This document shows positions 1 to 8,736 of a stretch of 64,000 nucleotides of DNA, in pieces (position 1 is the stretch's first letter; the number at the start of each line of letters is the position of its first letter). The position numbers and the translations under genes were made by a program. The notes beneath the pieces are model-generated. The model saw only the letters and a program-made list of their open reading frames with translations, was not told the origin of the DNA and made no database searches. The stretch is from Paenibacillus sp. EZ-K15 (GTDB lineage Bacteria; Bacillota; Bacilli; Paenibacillales; Paenibacillaceae): assembly GCF_002573715.1 (NCBI RefSeq), contig NZ_PDHM01000021.1:1-64000 (forward strand), given 5' to 3'.

Positions 1-453
1 CTCGTTTGTCTTAGTAGGTTTATTATTACTACAAGTTTAAGAGGTGTCCACTTTTTATTCTAGGTGCACCAAGTCCGTTATTTAACCTTCTCGCTACGAA
101 AAGACGGACTTTTTATGCAAATAACGTACCTCATGTCCTCTAGAATCTCAGTTTAGCTCTTTTCGGATCAAATAACGTATCCTGTGTCCGGTAGAATCCG
201 AAAGTATCCACTTATCGAACCAGCAGTTATCACCGTCCTATGTCCGGTAAGCCCGAAAGTATACATTTAACACGCTTGCCATCGGGCCCGGGTAACACCG
301 TGATTTTACTATGTTTAGCATTGGCTGTTCTTCAAACAAACTATGTTTTTGCGCGTAGCAGCGCATATGCATAAATAGCGATGGGGATGTTAATAAAAGT
401 GCATATCGGGTATTAAAAAGAGAACATATGTACATCGCATGAGGAGGGAACAT
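1..453. other. Left-edge intergenic region, no gene
   Basis: I see no supportable gene in the first 450 bases. The region holds a set of diverged direct repeats (121-263, listed separately) and the leader of the alcohol dehydrogenase gene. An antisense reading frame that enters here from the dehydrogenase gene has no homology that I recognise. Confidence 0.6.
121..263. repeat. Three diverged direct repeats, period about 50-56 bp
   Basis: Units begin near 121, 172 and 231. Each carries a variant of TGTCCgGTAgAATCCGAAAGTAT, split here as TGTCC, then GGTA or CTCTA, then a GAATC or GCCC block followed by GAAAGTAT in units 2 and 3. Units 2 and 3 agree best (CCTGTGTCCGGTA against CCTATGTCCGGTA); unit 1 is more decayed. 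The first two units also share ATAACGTA. No coding potential is evident. They may be remnants of a genus-specific intergenic repeat, which is an inference. Confidence 0.5.
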
Positions 454-1593
454 ATGAGAGCAGTCACATTTCAAGGCGCAAAAGACATTCAGGTCAAAGA
501 CGTGCAGGATCCATCCATTCAGACCCAGGATGATATTATTGTCCGTATCACCTCTACTGCCATTTGCGGTTCCGATCTTCATATATACCTCGGGACTATG
601 CCCACGACTAAAGATTTCGTGATCGGCCATGAGCCCATGGGGATCGTAGAAGAGATCGGTGCTAACGTAACCCGCGTAAAAAAAGGCGACCGCGTCGTTC
701 TTCCGTTCAATGTTTCTTGCGGCCACTGCTACTATTGCAATCATGATATGGAGAGTCAATGCGACAATTCCAATGGCAACCCGGATGTCCATGCCGGAGG
801 GTACTTGGGTTACACCGAACGCTACGGCAACTACCCTGGCGGGCAGGCTGAATATCTGCGCGTGCCGTACGGGAACTTTATGCCGTTTGTCATCCCCGAA
901 TCTTGCGAACTGGAGGATGAGGCGCTTCTCTTCTTGTCTGACGTTCTGCCTACTGCCTATTGGAGCGTGGAAAATGCCGGCGTTAAGCCAGGTGATACCG
1001 TGACGGTGCTCGGCTGTGGACCGGTCGGTCTGATGACCCAGAAATTCGCCTGGATGAAGGGGGCTAAACGGGTAATCGCCGTGGACCGCCTTCCCTACCG
1101 GCTGCAAAAAGCAAAGCAGATGAACAACGTTGAGATCTACAATTTTGAAGACTATGATGATATGGGCGCGTACATCCGCGAGATCACCAAGGGCGGCACG
1201 GATATTGTGATCGACTGCGTTGGTATGGACGGGAAGAAGTCAACCATGGAAGCCATCGGTCAAAAGCTGAAGCTCCAAGGCGGAACGTTAAGCGCAATGG
1301 ATATTGCCTTCGATGCCGTTCGCAAATTCGGCACCGTTCACCTTACCGGCGTGTACGGTTCATTGTACAACATGTTCCCGCTGGGCCATATTTTTGAACG
1401 AAACATTACCCTTACCATGGGACAAGCCCCTGTCATCCATTATATGCCGGAGCTGTTCAGGAAGATCACCGCCGGGGAATTCGATCCAACCGAGATTGTA
1501 TCTCACCGGCTTCCACTGGAACAAGCAAGCGATGCCTATCGGATATTTAGCGATCATGAAGAAGACTGCACCAAAGTGGTTCTGAAGCCGTAG
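454..1593 (+). CDS. Zinc-dependent alcohol dehydrogenase, FDH-like MDR family
   Basis: This 379-residue medium-chain dehydrogenase/reductase should oxidise an alcohol, or dismutate an aldehyde, with NAD in the cytosol. The GroES-like catalytic domain holds the catalytic zinc ligand Cys38 in the CGSD motif, a His59-Glu60 pair, and a structural zinc cluster Cys89, Cys92, Cys95 and Cys103. A Rossmann motif GCGPVG follows near residue 190. The central region with an EDYDD segment and a long C-terminal lobe resembles the glutathione-independent formaldehyde dehydrogenase group. The ATG at 454 was chosen over the in-frame ATG at 439 because GAGGAGGG at 441-448 sits 5 bases upstream of it. It is monocistronic, with a hairpin downstream. 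The exact substrate is unknown. Confidence 0.88.
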   Translation: MRAVTFQGAKDIQVKDVQDPSIQTQDDIIVRITSTAICGSDLHIYLGTMPTTKDFVIGHEPMGIVEEIGANVTRVKKGDRVVLPFNVSCGHCYYCNHDMESQCDNSNGNPDVHAGGYLGYTERYGNYPGGQAEYLRVPYGNFMPFVIPESCELEDEALLFLSDVLPTAYWSVENAGVKPGDTVTVLGCGPVGLMTQKFAWMKGAKRVIAVDRLPYRLQKAKQMNNVEIYNFEDYDDMGAYIREITKGGTDIVIDCVGMDGKKSTMEAIGQKLKLQGGTLSAMDIAFDAVRKFGTVHLTGVYGSLYNMFPLGHIFERNITLTMGQAPVIHYMPELFRKITAGEFDPTEIVSHRLPLEQASDAYRIFSDHEEDCTKVVLKP

Positions 1594-1617
1594 CGTAATT
1601 TCGCAGCGAAATAAATA

Positions 1618-1670
1618 AACCAAGCATTCCCTGTCACAATCTGGCTTGGATAGGAAGTGCTTGGTTTTTT
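1618..1670 (+). terminator. Rho-independent terminator after alcohol dehydrogenase
   Basis: The arm AACCAAGCATTCC pairs with GGAAGTGCTTGGTT around a 22-base loop with one bulged base. Six T residues follow. It lies 25 bases past the stop codon. Confidence 0.75.
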
Positions 1671-1800
1671 ATGTCCTGTTTTGATGGAGCTTAGTGCGTG
1701 AGCATAAATTTTGCCGGATGAGTGTTGGGCGTTTGGGACATGACCTCACGTCTTAAGGATGCGTGTCGTCGACGGCAAACACATACGCCGAGTCGAACGC

Positions 1801-2172
1801 CTATTTAATTGCTTTTGTTGCATTCACCCGGATGATCGTTCCGCACGGATCGGATATCCAGTAGCCTCGCGAGTTCTCGTAAACCTCCACCTCATCCCTG
1901 CGATCCACCTGATGTTCTCTCAAATATGAAGCGGCGGTCTCGGGATGATCCGTAGTGACCTCTAACCAGACATCCTGCTGAGCATAGTGAGTCATGCAAT
2001 CCAGCCATAAATTGTTCGGGCCGTGCTGAAAGAGGTGTGAACCATCCTTGAAGCCCAAATAAGGCAGCCGCAAAACCTCTTTGTAAAAATGCACGGTTTC
2101 CTCATACTTGTACTTCGGAATTTTAAGGGCAATATTGTTTCCGCCGACAAACTGAATATCCGCTGATGACAT
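1801..2172 (-). CDS. VOC/glyoxalase-fold protein
   Basis: This 123-residue single-domain protein of the vicinal oxygen chelate superfamily (glyoxalase / bleomycin resistance / dioxygenase fold) should be cytosolic and form dimers. It shows the family's paired beta-alpha-beta-beta-beta modules: a first module running to a YLGFKDGSHLF strand and a second ending SRGYWISDPCGTIIRV, the typical final metal-ligand region. The ATG at 2172 was preferred over the ATG at 2223 because a perfect AAAGGAGGT lies at 2181-2189, 8 bases upstream. No catalytic function can be assigned; enzymes, resistance proteins and binding proteins share this fold. It is followed closely by the phosphotransferase gene on the same strand, which reads separately. 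Confidence 0.75.
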   Translation of the reverse strand: MSSADIQFVGGNNIALKIPKYKYEETVHFYKEVLRLPYLGFKDGSHLFQHGPNNLWLDCMTHYAQQDVWLEVTTDHPETAASYLREHQVDRRDEVEVYENSRGYWISDPCGTIIRVNATKAIK

Positions 2173-2262
2173 GAGTACAAACCTCCTTTTGGGATTTGAT
2201 GTCATTGTATCATGCAGCATCACCGAAAAATTCTTCTGGATTGCTATCCTAGCAGCGTTGGT

Positions 2263-3183
2263 TTAAGACGACCTAAGCATCGGTTTATACCAGTTGGGCA
2301 TATGCGTCTGGAACCCCTCATACCAGTTCAGCACCTCTTGAGCCTGATTCACCATAACCTCCACTTCCTGCTCTCCGAATGGAATCGCCCAATGAATTGA
2401 GGAAATCTGATTGCTCGCGATATAAAGTGCCATTAATCTGAAAAATGAATCCGGTACCTCACGTCCTTGAAAATATCCGTGAATACGACCGGAAGCGAAC
2501 CACGGGCTAATCGCGGCATCCCACGTAATCCGATTAAACTCCTCCCAAGGGTCACCGTAATCCGCCCGGTTGAAATCGATGATGCCCAGCTCGCCTTCAG
2601 GAGTAACCACCATATTGCCGACATGATAATCCCCATGCTGAAAAGAACGGGGCCGCTCATCAAGCAAATACCGATGCTCCTCCATAAAACGAATAATGTT
2701 CTCAGCACCTGCGAGCTGGATGCCACAGTTCTTATAATATTTGATGTACCTATCCATTTTGGAATTATAATAATCCGCCCATGTGTCAAAGCCGCTTTCA
2801 GCCGGAATGCGATGCATTTCGCTCAAATATTGCCCTGCCTGAACGCCAAGCCGGTACTGCTCCTCAGAATCCAGCAAAGGAATCGCATCCCTTGCATCTT
2901 CTCCCGGAACCCATGTGAACAGGGAAAATACTTGCCTGCCATCATGGCATACGCCAAAATCAATTGGGCGGGACATTCGCATTTCGATAGGATCCAGCTT
3001 TTTTACCGCTTCAAACTCCCACCGCTTTCGCTCATATTGAGAGATGTCGGATAATCGAAGGAGCCACTCCTGGCCTTCCGTATCCTGAACATAGTATTTA
3101 CGATCTGCCGACCAGCCCTTGTCAACCGTTTGAACGGTCATCCATTTATCTGCCCCCGGGATTTCGCGAATCGCGTCCTGCAT
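2263..3183 (-). CDS. Aminoglycoside phosphotransferase-family kinase
   Basis: This 306-residue APH/choline-kinase-like protein should transfer phosphate from ATP to a small hydroxylated substrate in the cytosol. It has the HGDYHVGN catalytic loop at 183-190 (Asp185, Asn190) and the metal-binding IIDF at 201-204 followed by a GDP turn. The N-terminal ATP lobe has an LLRL strand where many family members carry the nucleotide-binding Lys, so that residue appears replaced by Arg43. The ATG at 3183 was chosen over GTG at 3192 because an AGGGGG ribosome site is 8 bases away. Family members include antibiotic, homoserine, methylthioribose and fructosamine kinases; the substrate here is unknown. Confidence 0.75.
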   Translation of the reverse strand: MQDAIREIPGADKWMTVQTVDKGWSADRKYYVQDTEGQEWLLRLSDISQYERKRWEFEAVKKLDPIEMRMSRPIDFGVCHDGRQVFSLFTWVPGEDARDAIPLLDSEEQYRLGVQAGQYLSEMHRIPAESGFDTWADYYNSKMDRYIKYYKNCGIQLAGAENIIRFMEEHRYLLDERPRSFQHGDYHVGNMVVTPEGELGIIDFNRADYGDPWEEFNRITWDAAISPWFASGRIHGYFQGREVPDSFFRLMALYIASNQISSIHWAIPFGEQEVEVMVNQAQEVLNWYEGFQTHMPNWYKPMLRSS

Positions 3184-3395
3184 GCTGCACACCCCCTATA
3201 TTCGATATCCTGCACGATCTTTAAATCTCATACATTATAAATGAAGAGGGTTCTATAGACCATGCAGATAATTTCCGGCTAAACACTGGAATAAATAAAT
3301 TCTTCTTCTCTCCATAATCACTGACCGTAACTGTCAGGAATACTGTTATATACTCGTTTTGCAGCACACATCCTAAACCAAAGCGAGGGTTACAC

Positions 3396-3893
3396 ATGAA
3401 CATGAGCTTAGAGGATTTTACGACAGAATGGTTAAAAGAGGCACGGATTACGGAACAAGTCATGGACGCATTAACCGACGATTCGCTCAAAACCGCCATG
3501 ACGGAACAGCATCGCACGCTCGGTCAGCTGGCTTGGCATTTGGTGATGTCGATTCAGTACATGACCATGCTCGGTTTGCAATTTGAGGCCCCATCTCGCG
3601 AGCAGGAAATCCCGGGTTCTGCCGCCGAGATTCAGGACAGTTACCACCGGATCCGGCATGCCTTTCTGGATGCCGTGAAGTCGCAGTGGAGCGAGGAGGA
3701 TCTTCGCGCTACCCGTGAATTCGACGGAGAGCCTTGGCCAAATGCGGCATTCCTGCATTTTACCCTGGTTCATCAAGCCCATCACCGCGGACAGATGACG
3801 GTGCTGATGAGACAAGCCGGCCTGCGGATTCCCGAGCTCTACGGTCCGACTTACGATTCCTGGATCGACAAGGGAATGGACCCGCTCGTGTAG
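3396..3893 (+). CDS. DinB-family protein
   Basis: This 165-residue four-helix-bundle protein belongs to the DinB/YfiT-like putative metalloenzyme family. Candidate metal-binding histidines are in TLGQLAWHL (about residue 48) and in the HQAHHRGQM motif (about 126-134), the usual positions for this family. It is probably a cytosolic metal-dependent transferase; many members use bacillithiol or other thiols, but the reaction here is not known. AGCGAGGG precedes the ATG by about 8 bases. The WYL regulator gene starts 64 bases downstream and is probably cotranscribed. Confidence 0.75.
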   Translation: MNMSLEDFTTEWLKEARITEQVMDALTDDSLKTAMTEQHRTLGQLAWHLVMSIQYMTMLGLQFEAPSREQEIPGSAAEIQDSYHRIRHAFLDAVKSQWSEEDLRATREFDGEPWPNAAFLHFTLVHQAHHRGQMTVLMRQAGLRIPELYGPTYDSWIDKGMDPLV

Positions 3894-3957
3894 AAAAGAT
3901 ACAATCTACTTAAAAGCAAACATTCGGGATCATCCCATCTGGAAGGAGCGCATCTAG

Positions 3958-4950
3958 ATGTCCAAAGCGGATAATATGCTGTCGATCCTGTGGATGCTCC
4001 GCTCGGGCAAGAAGATGACCGCACAGCAAATCGCCGATGAACTGGAAATCCATGTTCGAACGGTGTACCGCTGCATCGATTCGTTATGCGCCAGCGGCGC
4101 TCCCATCATCGCTGATTCCGGCCCGAACGGCGGCTTTCGGATCCTCGGGCAGTTTGCGGAATCCCCGCTGATGTTTGATGCAGAAGAGCAGAAGGCATTG
4201 GTGCATGCTTCGATCTTTGCCAAAGAAAGCGGCTATCCGTTTACAGACGCGCTGCAGCGGGCGATCGACAAGCTGAAGCTTTATACGAACGAAGAGCAGC
4301 TTTCTCAGATCGAACGGCACAGCGGCGGCGTCTCGGTTTTGCAGCCTCCTGTCCATAAGGGGCTGCGGCCGCTGCTTCAGACGCTTGAAAGTGCCGCGGC
4401 GCACGGGCAAACCCTGAAAATGACGTATTCGAAGGGCAGGGAAGGCGCCAGCATTACCCGAAACTTCGACCCCTACGGTATCATCCACTGGAAGGGTCAA
4501 TGGTATGCCGCCGGCTTCTGCCATCTGCGTCAAGAGATTCGCAATTTCCGCGTGGATCGGATCATTGGGCTGGAGCCGACAGAACATGTATTTGAACGGC
4601 CCGCTGATTTTTCGGCCAAGGATGTACTGCTTGGCAGTCTGCTGCCCGATCAAGGCAGCCATGAACCGCTGGTCCATGTCGTCATCCAAGGCCACGAGCA
4701 TGTTCTCAATGAATTAAGTCAGCATTGGTTGTTTGGACATACGCTTGTGAAACGCTGTGATGGAGAAGCTCATTTCCGACTGGATACGTCTTCGCTGACG
4801 TCCTATGTTCCCTATTTTCTTCTCCCTTATGGCAAATCTTTAACCATTCTGGAGCCCGCTTCTCTTGTTCTGAAACTATCAGAAATCACGACAAGCATGG
4901 CGCTCCATTACGAACGCATGTTAAGCGACATGACAAAAAAGGAAGGGTGA
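3958..4950 (+). CDS. HTH-WYL transcriptional regulator, YafY type
   Basis: This 330-residue regulator has an N-terminal DeoR-like helix-turn-helix (residues about 7-55: KKMTAQQIADELEIHVRTVYRCIDSL). It then has a WYL ligand-binding domain (about 140-230, with YGIIHWKGQWYAAGFCHLR corresponding to the WYL core) and a C-terminal WCX extension. Such proteins are one-component regulators that sense small molecules or nucleic acids. AAGGAGCG precedes the ATG. The stop codon lies 5 bases before the next gene's ATG, so the two are translationally coupled. It probably controls its own DinB-WYL-monooxygenase operon; no clear operator was recognised upstream of 3396. Confidence 0.85.
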   Translation: MSKADNMLSILWMLRSGKKMTAQQIADELEIHVRTVYRCIDSLCASGAPIIADSGPNGGFRILGQFAESPLMFDAEEQKALVHASIFAKESGYPFTDALQRAIDKLKLYTNEEQLSQIERHSGGVSVLQPPVHKGLRPLLQTLESAAAHGQTLKMTYSKGREGASITRNFDPYGIIHWKGQWYAAGFCHLRQEIRNFRVDRIIGLEPTEHVFERPADFSAKDVLLGSLLPDQGSHEPLVHVVIQGHEHVLNELSQHWLFGHTLVKRCDGEAHFRLDTSSLTSYVPYFLLPYGKSLTILEPASLVLKLSEITTSMALHYERMLSDMTKKEG

Positions 4951-4955
4951 ACCCG

Positions 4956-5258
4956 ATGGAGAAATTCGCGATGTACGGAAAGTTGATCGCCCATCCCGGC
5001 AAACGGGATGAACTTGCGGAGATCCTGCTCGAAGCAGCAGCGATGCTTCGCGCTAACAAAGACTGTGAACTCTATATCGTCAACGTTTCGGACAGCGATC
5101 CGAATGCCGTATGGGTCACGGAGTTGTGGAGCAGCCAAGACGCGCATGCCGCTTCATTGCAGGGAGCCGATACGTCCGAGCTGCTGCAGCGCGGACGGCA
5201 GCTGATCGCCGGCGCGGAGCCGCTCAGGCTTAAGCCGCTTGGAGGTAAAGGTTTTTAG
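4956..5258 (+). CDS. Antibiotic biosynthesis monooxygenase (ABM) domain protein
   Basis: This 100-residue ferredoxin-like alpha-beta barrel protein belongs to the ABM family, which includes YgiN-type quinol monooxygenases and small cofactor-free oxygenases. It begins MYGKLIAHPGKRDEL and contains the family's VTELWSSQDAHAAS helix. The ATG at 4956 is preferred to the GTG at 4947, which overlaps the previous gene; GGAAGG sits 9 bases upstream of the ATG. It is coupled to the WYL regulator gene and is probably part of a small stress or redox operon. The substrate is not predictable. Confidence 0.75.
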   Translation: MEKFAMYGKLIAHPGKRDELAEILLEAAAMLRANKDCELYIVNVSDSDPNAVWVTELWSSQDAHAASLQGADTSELLQRGRQLIAGAEPLRLKPLGGKGF

Positions 5259-5278
5259 GTAAACCTGATCAGAAGAAT

Positions 5279-5322
5279 AGAGGCTGTCCCCGAATCGAAA
5301 TTCAGGGACAGCCTCTTTTTTT
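5279..5322. terminator. Bidirectional terminator between monooxygenase and AraC genes
   Basis: A perfect 12-bp stem, AGAGGCTGTCCC with GGGACAGCCTCT, is followed by seven T residues on the plus strand. The convergent AraC gene stops just beyond it. Confidence 0.8.
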
Positions 5323-5323
5323 G

Positions 5324-6154
5324 CTATATATTGTTCCGGTATTCCGAGGGGCTGTAACCAACCTCTTTACGAAACGTCTTCGAGAAATAGTTCGCCGATT
5401 CAAAGCCAGTTGCGTCCGCAATTTCTTTGATGCTCAGAGGGGTCGTTCTCAGCATGAGTTTGGCCTGCTCCATTCGTTTGAGGCTTAAATATTTCTGCGG
5501 CGTGATCCCAAAATGCCGTTTAAAGTACTTAATAAAATAATTCGGATGCAAATGCAGCGTCCCCGCCATCTGCTCCAGCGTAATCTCCTCATGCAGGTGA
5601 TTCTTAATGTACTGCTGCACTTTGTGGAGCCTGCCCATATCTTCCATTTTGTCCGTATGAATCTGCGGGTGCTGGTGCTCGAACACTCGGGACAGGATGT
5701 CCAGCATCACCGACTTTTCCTTTAACCGCGCGGCGATGGTGCCGGTACGATGCGCATCCACCAGCTGCTGGAATAATGACGGAATCTCCGCATTCTCCGA
5801 CAAATCATAGCAATAAGGAACGTTCAGCCAGGAAAACACATCGGAATCGCCTACGGTCGCCGAGAAGTGCGACCAGTATTTAAGATAGGGACGGCCGCTG
5901 ATGACAGAGTAGGATTGCCTGGTCCGTGCCGGCATCAGAACCAATTGCCCCGGGACAGGATATAACTCCTCATCACCGATCTTCACCCATCCTTCCCCAT
6001 CCAGGATAAAATAGAGCTTGTTGTAAGACACGGTGTAGTCGAATTCCTTCCACTCCGGCCAGCACTGCGTTCTTTCGGCCTCCCAGATCTGAACCTGCAT
6101 ATTCAGGAGCATCTGCTGAATGGCTTCATGTTCATTTCGTTCATTCTTCATCAT
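5324..6154 (-). CDS. AraC-family transcriptional regulator
   Basis: This 276-residue protein has an N-terminal cupin-like sensor domain (about 40-110, KLYFILDGEGWVKIGDEEL) and a C-terminal AraC/XylS double helix-turn-helix (about 180-276). The DNA-binding domain ends in the canonical SIKEIADATGFESANYFSKTF motif followed by GYSPSEYR. It is transcribed away from the fucosidase gene across a 116-bp gap, so it probably activates that gene in response to a sugar; this is inference from position. Two tandem ATGs (6154, 6151) follow an AGAGGAT ribosome site. Confidence 0.85.
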   Translation of the reverse strand: MMKNERNEHEAIQQMLLNMQVQIWEAERTQCWPEWKEFDYTVSYNKLYFILDGEGWVKIGDEELYPVPGQLVLMPARTRQSYSVISGRPYLKYWSHFSATVGDSDVFSWLNVPYCYDLSENAEIPSLFQQLVDAHRTGTIAARLKEKSVMLDILSRVFEHQHPQIHTDKMEDMGRLHKVQQYIKNHLHEEITLEQMAGTLHLHPNYFIKYFKRHFGITPQKYLSLKRMEQAKLMLRTTPLSIKEIADATGFESANYFSKTFRKEVGYSPSEYRNNI

Positions 6155-6270
6155 CGATTATCCTCTAAAGTTATTATTATACCCGTCAGAGTTAAGTAAT
6201 TATCTATTCATACTAACACATTCTTGTTAAAATCAAACTCGACAATTCCAAGAATCGGAGGTTTGAATCC

Positions 6271-7620
6271 ATGACAACGACTACCACTCCAACCAATCAA
6301 GTCATTCACGATCGAAACCAGCGTGTGCAATGGTTCCAGAACGACCGTTTCGGCATGTTCATCCACTGGGGGCTCTACTCCATTCCCGCCAGAGGCGAAT
6401 GGCTCCGAAGCACGGAACAGATGAGCATCGAAGACTATCAGACCTATTTCGATGAATTTGATCCCGTTGACTATAATCCTCGGGAGTGGGCCAAAGCGGC
6501 CAAGAAAGCAGGCATGAAATATGCGGTGCTAACGGCCAAGCACCATGACGGATTCTGTTTGTTCGACAGCAAGCTGACGGAATATAAATCAACGAATACT
6601 AAAGCCGGCCGGGACCTCGTGCAGGAGTTTCTGGAAGCTTTCCGTGAAGAAGGTCTTAAAGTCGGCCTCTACTTCTCGCTGATCGATTGGTACCATGAGG
6701 ACTATCCAGCGTATGGGGACCGCATTCACCCGATGCGCGCCAACGAAGCCTTCAAGCGCGATCCGAAAAACTTCGACCGATACTTGGATTATATGCACGG
6801 GCAGGTTCGGGAGCTGCTGACAGACTACGGCAAGCTGGATATTATGTGGTTTGACTTCTCCTATGGTAACATGCGCGGCGAAGTGTGGCGCGCCACCGAG
6901 CTGATGAAGATGATCCGCGAGCTGCAGCCGCACATTCTCATCGATAACCGGCTTGAAGGCAGCGGCGAGAGCGGAGGCAGCATCTATACTACCGATCCTT
7001 CCGTTTACAGCGGAGATTTCGCTTCGCCTGAGCAGATCATTCCGCCGCACGGCGTCGTGGATCAGACAGGTGCCCCGATCCCATGGGAAGCCTGCATCAC
7101 GCTGAATAACAATTGGGGCTATGCAGCCGCCGACCGCAATTACAAATCGGCAACCACGATCATCCGCAAACTGGTGGAATGCGTTAGCAAGAACGGCAAC
7201 ATGCTGCTGAATGTCGGACCTGACGCGAGGGGTGTCATTCCTAAGGAGAGCCTCGACGTGCTCGAGGAAATCGGTGACTGGATGAGCAAGAACGGCGACA
7301 GTATCTATGGCTGTGCGGCCGCCGATTATCCGAAGCCGGATTGGGGTCGGTACACCCAAAAAGGCAATAAGCTGTACGCCCACGTCTTTGAGGAGTCCAT
7401 CGGACCGATCAATCTCATCGGCATGGCCGACAAGGTGAAGAAAGCCCGTCTGCTCGCAGACGGATACGAATTGTTCCTCAGCCGCCCATGGAGCGCAGCG
7501 GAATTCACCGAAGACGCATTTGTGAATTTCGCGCGGCCTGAACATTTCACGTTTCCGCTCCCTGACAAACGCAATACCGTCATTGAATTGGAGCTTCATG
7601 ACGAATCGGAGCGTTCATAA
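6271..7620 (+). CDS. Alpha-L-fucosidase, GH29
   Basis: This 449-residue glycoside hydrolase family 29 enzyme should release alpha-L-fucose from glycans by a retaining mechanism. The (beta/alpha)8 barrel starts at WFQNDRFGMFIHWGLYS (21-37). It has the sugar-binding HHDGF at 91-95 and the nucleophile Asp195 in IMWFDFSYG; the acid/base residue in this family is poorly conserved and was not assigned. A C-terminal beta domain occupies about 345-449. No signal peptide is present, so it acts inside the cell on imported fucosylated oligosaccharides. GGAGG precedes the ATG. An AraC gene lies divergently upstream and a strong terminator follows. No fucose catabolic genes are adjacent. Confidence 0.9.
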   Translation: MTTTTTPTNQVIHDRNQRVQWFQNDRFGMFIHWGLYSIPARGEWLRSTEQMSIEDYQTYFDEFDPVDYNPREWAKAAKKAGMKYAVLTAKHHDGFCLFDSKLTEYKSTNTKAGRDLVQEFLEAFREEGLKVGLYFSLIDWYHEDYPAYGDRIHPMRANEAFKRDPKNFDRYLDYMHGQVRELLTDYGKLDIMWFDFSYGNMRGEVWRATELMKMIRELQPHILIDNRLEGSGESGGSIYTTDPSVYSGDFASPEQIIPPHGVVDQTGAPIPWEACITLNNNWGYAAADRNYKSATTIIRKLVECVSKNGNMLLNVGPDARGVIPKESLDVLEEIGDWMSKNGDSIYGCAAADYPKPDWGRYTQKGNKLYAHVFEESIGPINLIGMADKVKKARLLADGYELFLSRPWSAAEFTEDAFVNFARPEHFTFPLPDKRNTVIELELHDESERS

Positions 7621-7655
7621 CGACAAGCTGGCCCATACCTTGGCTTAAATTCTTT

Positions 7656-7702
7656 AAAAGAGCCTGACATGATGTTTTAATACATCATGTCAGGCTCTTT
7701 TT
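7656..7702 (+). terminator. Terminator after fucosidase
   Basis: A long perfect stem (AAAGAGCCTGACATGATG with its complement at 7683-7700) encloses an 8-base loop and ends in a T run. Confidence 0.85.
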
Positions 7703-7775
7703 AGTGCCCTTTACACCCACCGTGATCCTTTGTATCAAGCAAATCCAAACTTAAAAAAATCATATTGCATATTAA

Positions 7776-7826
7776 CTGTTTATACAATATACTAATTACA
7801 AATTAAACTGTTTATTATATATACAA
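7776..7826. promoter_or_regulatory. Two TetR-type operator half-palindromes upstream of drrAB-like genes
   Basis: Two copies of CTGTTTAT-plus-arm occur at 7776-7792 (CTGTTTATACAATATAC) and 7808-7826 (CTGTTTATTATATATACA). Both resemble the perfect palindrome TGTTTATA-T-TATAAACA at 10539-10555 upstream of the TetR gene; site two differs from it by two positions. This suggests one repressor controls both transcripts. The second site lies 25 bases before the ATG, in the expected promoter or early leader region. Confidence 0.6.
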
Positions 7827-7851
7827 TTATATCCAAGGAGATGAACCTTAC

Positions 7852-8736
7852 ATGAGTAACTATGCTGTTGAGATTCGCCAACTGCGCAAAAGCTTTGGAC
7901 ATCAAACCGTCCTGGACGGGATCAACCTGAATGTGCCGGCAGGAAACGTGTTCGCCCTCCTCGGTCCCAACGGGGCCGGCAAAACAACCCTCATCGACAT
8001 CCTCTCGACCTTGGTGACGCCCGATGCAGGCAGTGTGCGGATCAACGGGTATGATCTCAGCCAGGGCAAGCAGGATATCCAGAGGTCCATCAGTCTGACT
8101 GGCCAATTTGCCGCCGTCGACGAAGTATTGACCGCGGAAGAGAACCTGCGGATGATATGCAGGCTGTCCGGTCTATCCGCAGCGGAAGCACGCCTGCGAA
8201 CCGCCGAACTGCTCGAACAATTCGATCTCGCAGCTGCTGCAGCCAAGCGCGTGAAGATGTATTCGGGCGGGATGAAGAGAAGGCTTGATCTTGCGATCAG
8301 TCTTGTTGTGCCGCGGCCCGTGCTGTTCCTGGATGAACCGACCACGGGACTGGATACACGCAGTCGCCGTACCCTGTGGAATATCATTCTGCAATTGAAG
8401 AGCCAGGGTATCACCATACTGCTGACCACACAGTATTTGGAGGAAGCGGATCAGCTCGCGGACCGGATCGCGGTCCTGGATGGCGGGCGAGTCGTTGCTG
8501 AGGGAAGTCCGGCCGAGCTGAAGACCCGTGTCGGAGGAGAAGTGCTGGAGCTCCGCGACGAACACGACGAGGTGATTCACAGGATTCCAACAAGCGGCAG
8601 CATCGGGGACGTCGCGCAGACGCTCCAAGCGTTCACTCGCCTGCTACCGAATGAGACGCGCGTAAGTCTTCATAGACCAAATATGGATGATGTATTCCTG
8701 TCGCTAACCGACAAGAAATTGGAGGAAATCGTATGA
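7852..8736 (+). CDS. DrrA-like ABC transporter ATP-binding protein
   Basis: This 294-residue ATPase powers an ABC-2 exporter of the daunorubicin-resistance (DrrAB) type. It has Walker A GPNGAGKTT (38-46), signature YSGGM (137-141), Walker B LFLDE (158-162) and the DrrA-family C-terminal extension after about residue 230. It uses an AAGGAG ribosome site and overlaps the permease gene by ATGA, so the two are translationally coupled. The palindromes upstream and the convergent TetR gene suggest ligand-induced derepression. The exported compound is unknown; this type usually moves amphipathic drugs or antibiotics. Confidence 0.88.
   Translation: MSNYAVEIRQLRKSFGHQTVLDGINLNVPAGNVFALLGPNGAGKTTLIDILSTLVTPDAGSVRINGYDLSQGKQDIQRSISLTGQFAAVDEVLTAEENLRMICRLSGLSAAEARLRTAELLEQFDLAAAAAKRVKMYSGGMKRRLDLAISLVVPRPVLFLDEPTTGLDTRSRRTLWNIILQLKSQGITILLTTQYLEEADQLADRIAVLDGGRVVAEGSPAELKTRVGGEVLELRDEHDEVIHRIPTSGSIGDVAQTLQAFTRLLPNETRVSLHRPNMDDVFLSLTDKKLEEIV

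Noticed and set aside
238..1107. 289-codon minus-strand frame over the alcohol dehydrogenase
   Set aside because: Shadow of the dehydrogenase gene; no domain and no ribosome site.
5279..5322. Operator reading of the perfect stem between monooxygenase and AraC genes
   Set aside because: It has a T tract and lies between convergent stop codons, so it is a terminator.
6589..7599. 336-codon minus-strand frame inside the fucosidase gene
   Set aside because: Shadow of a well-supported GH29 gene.
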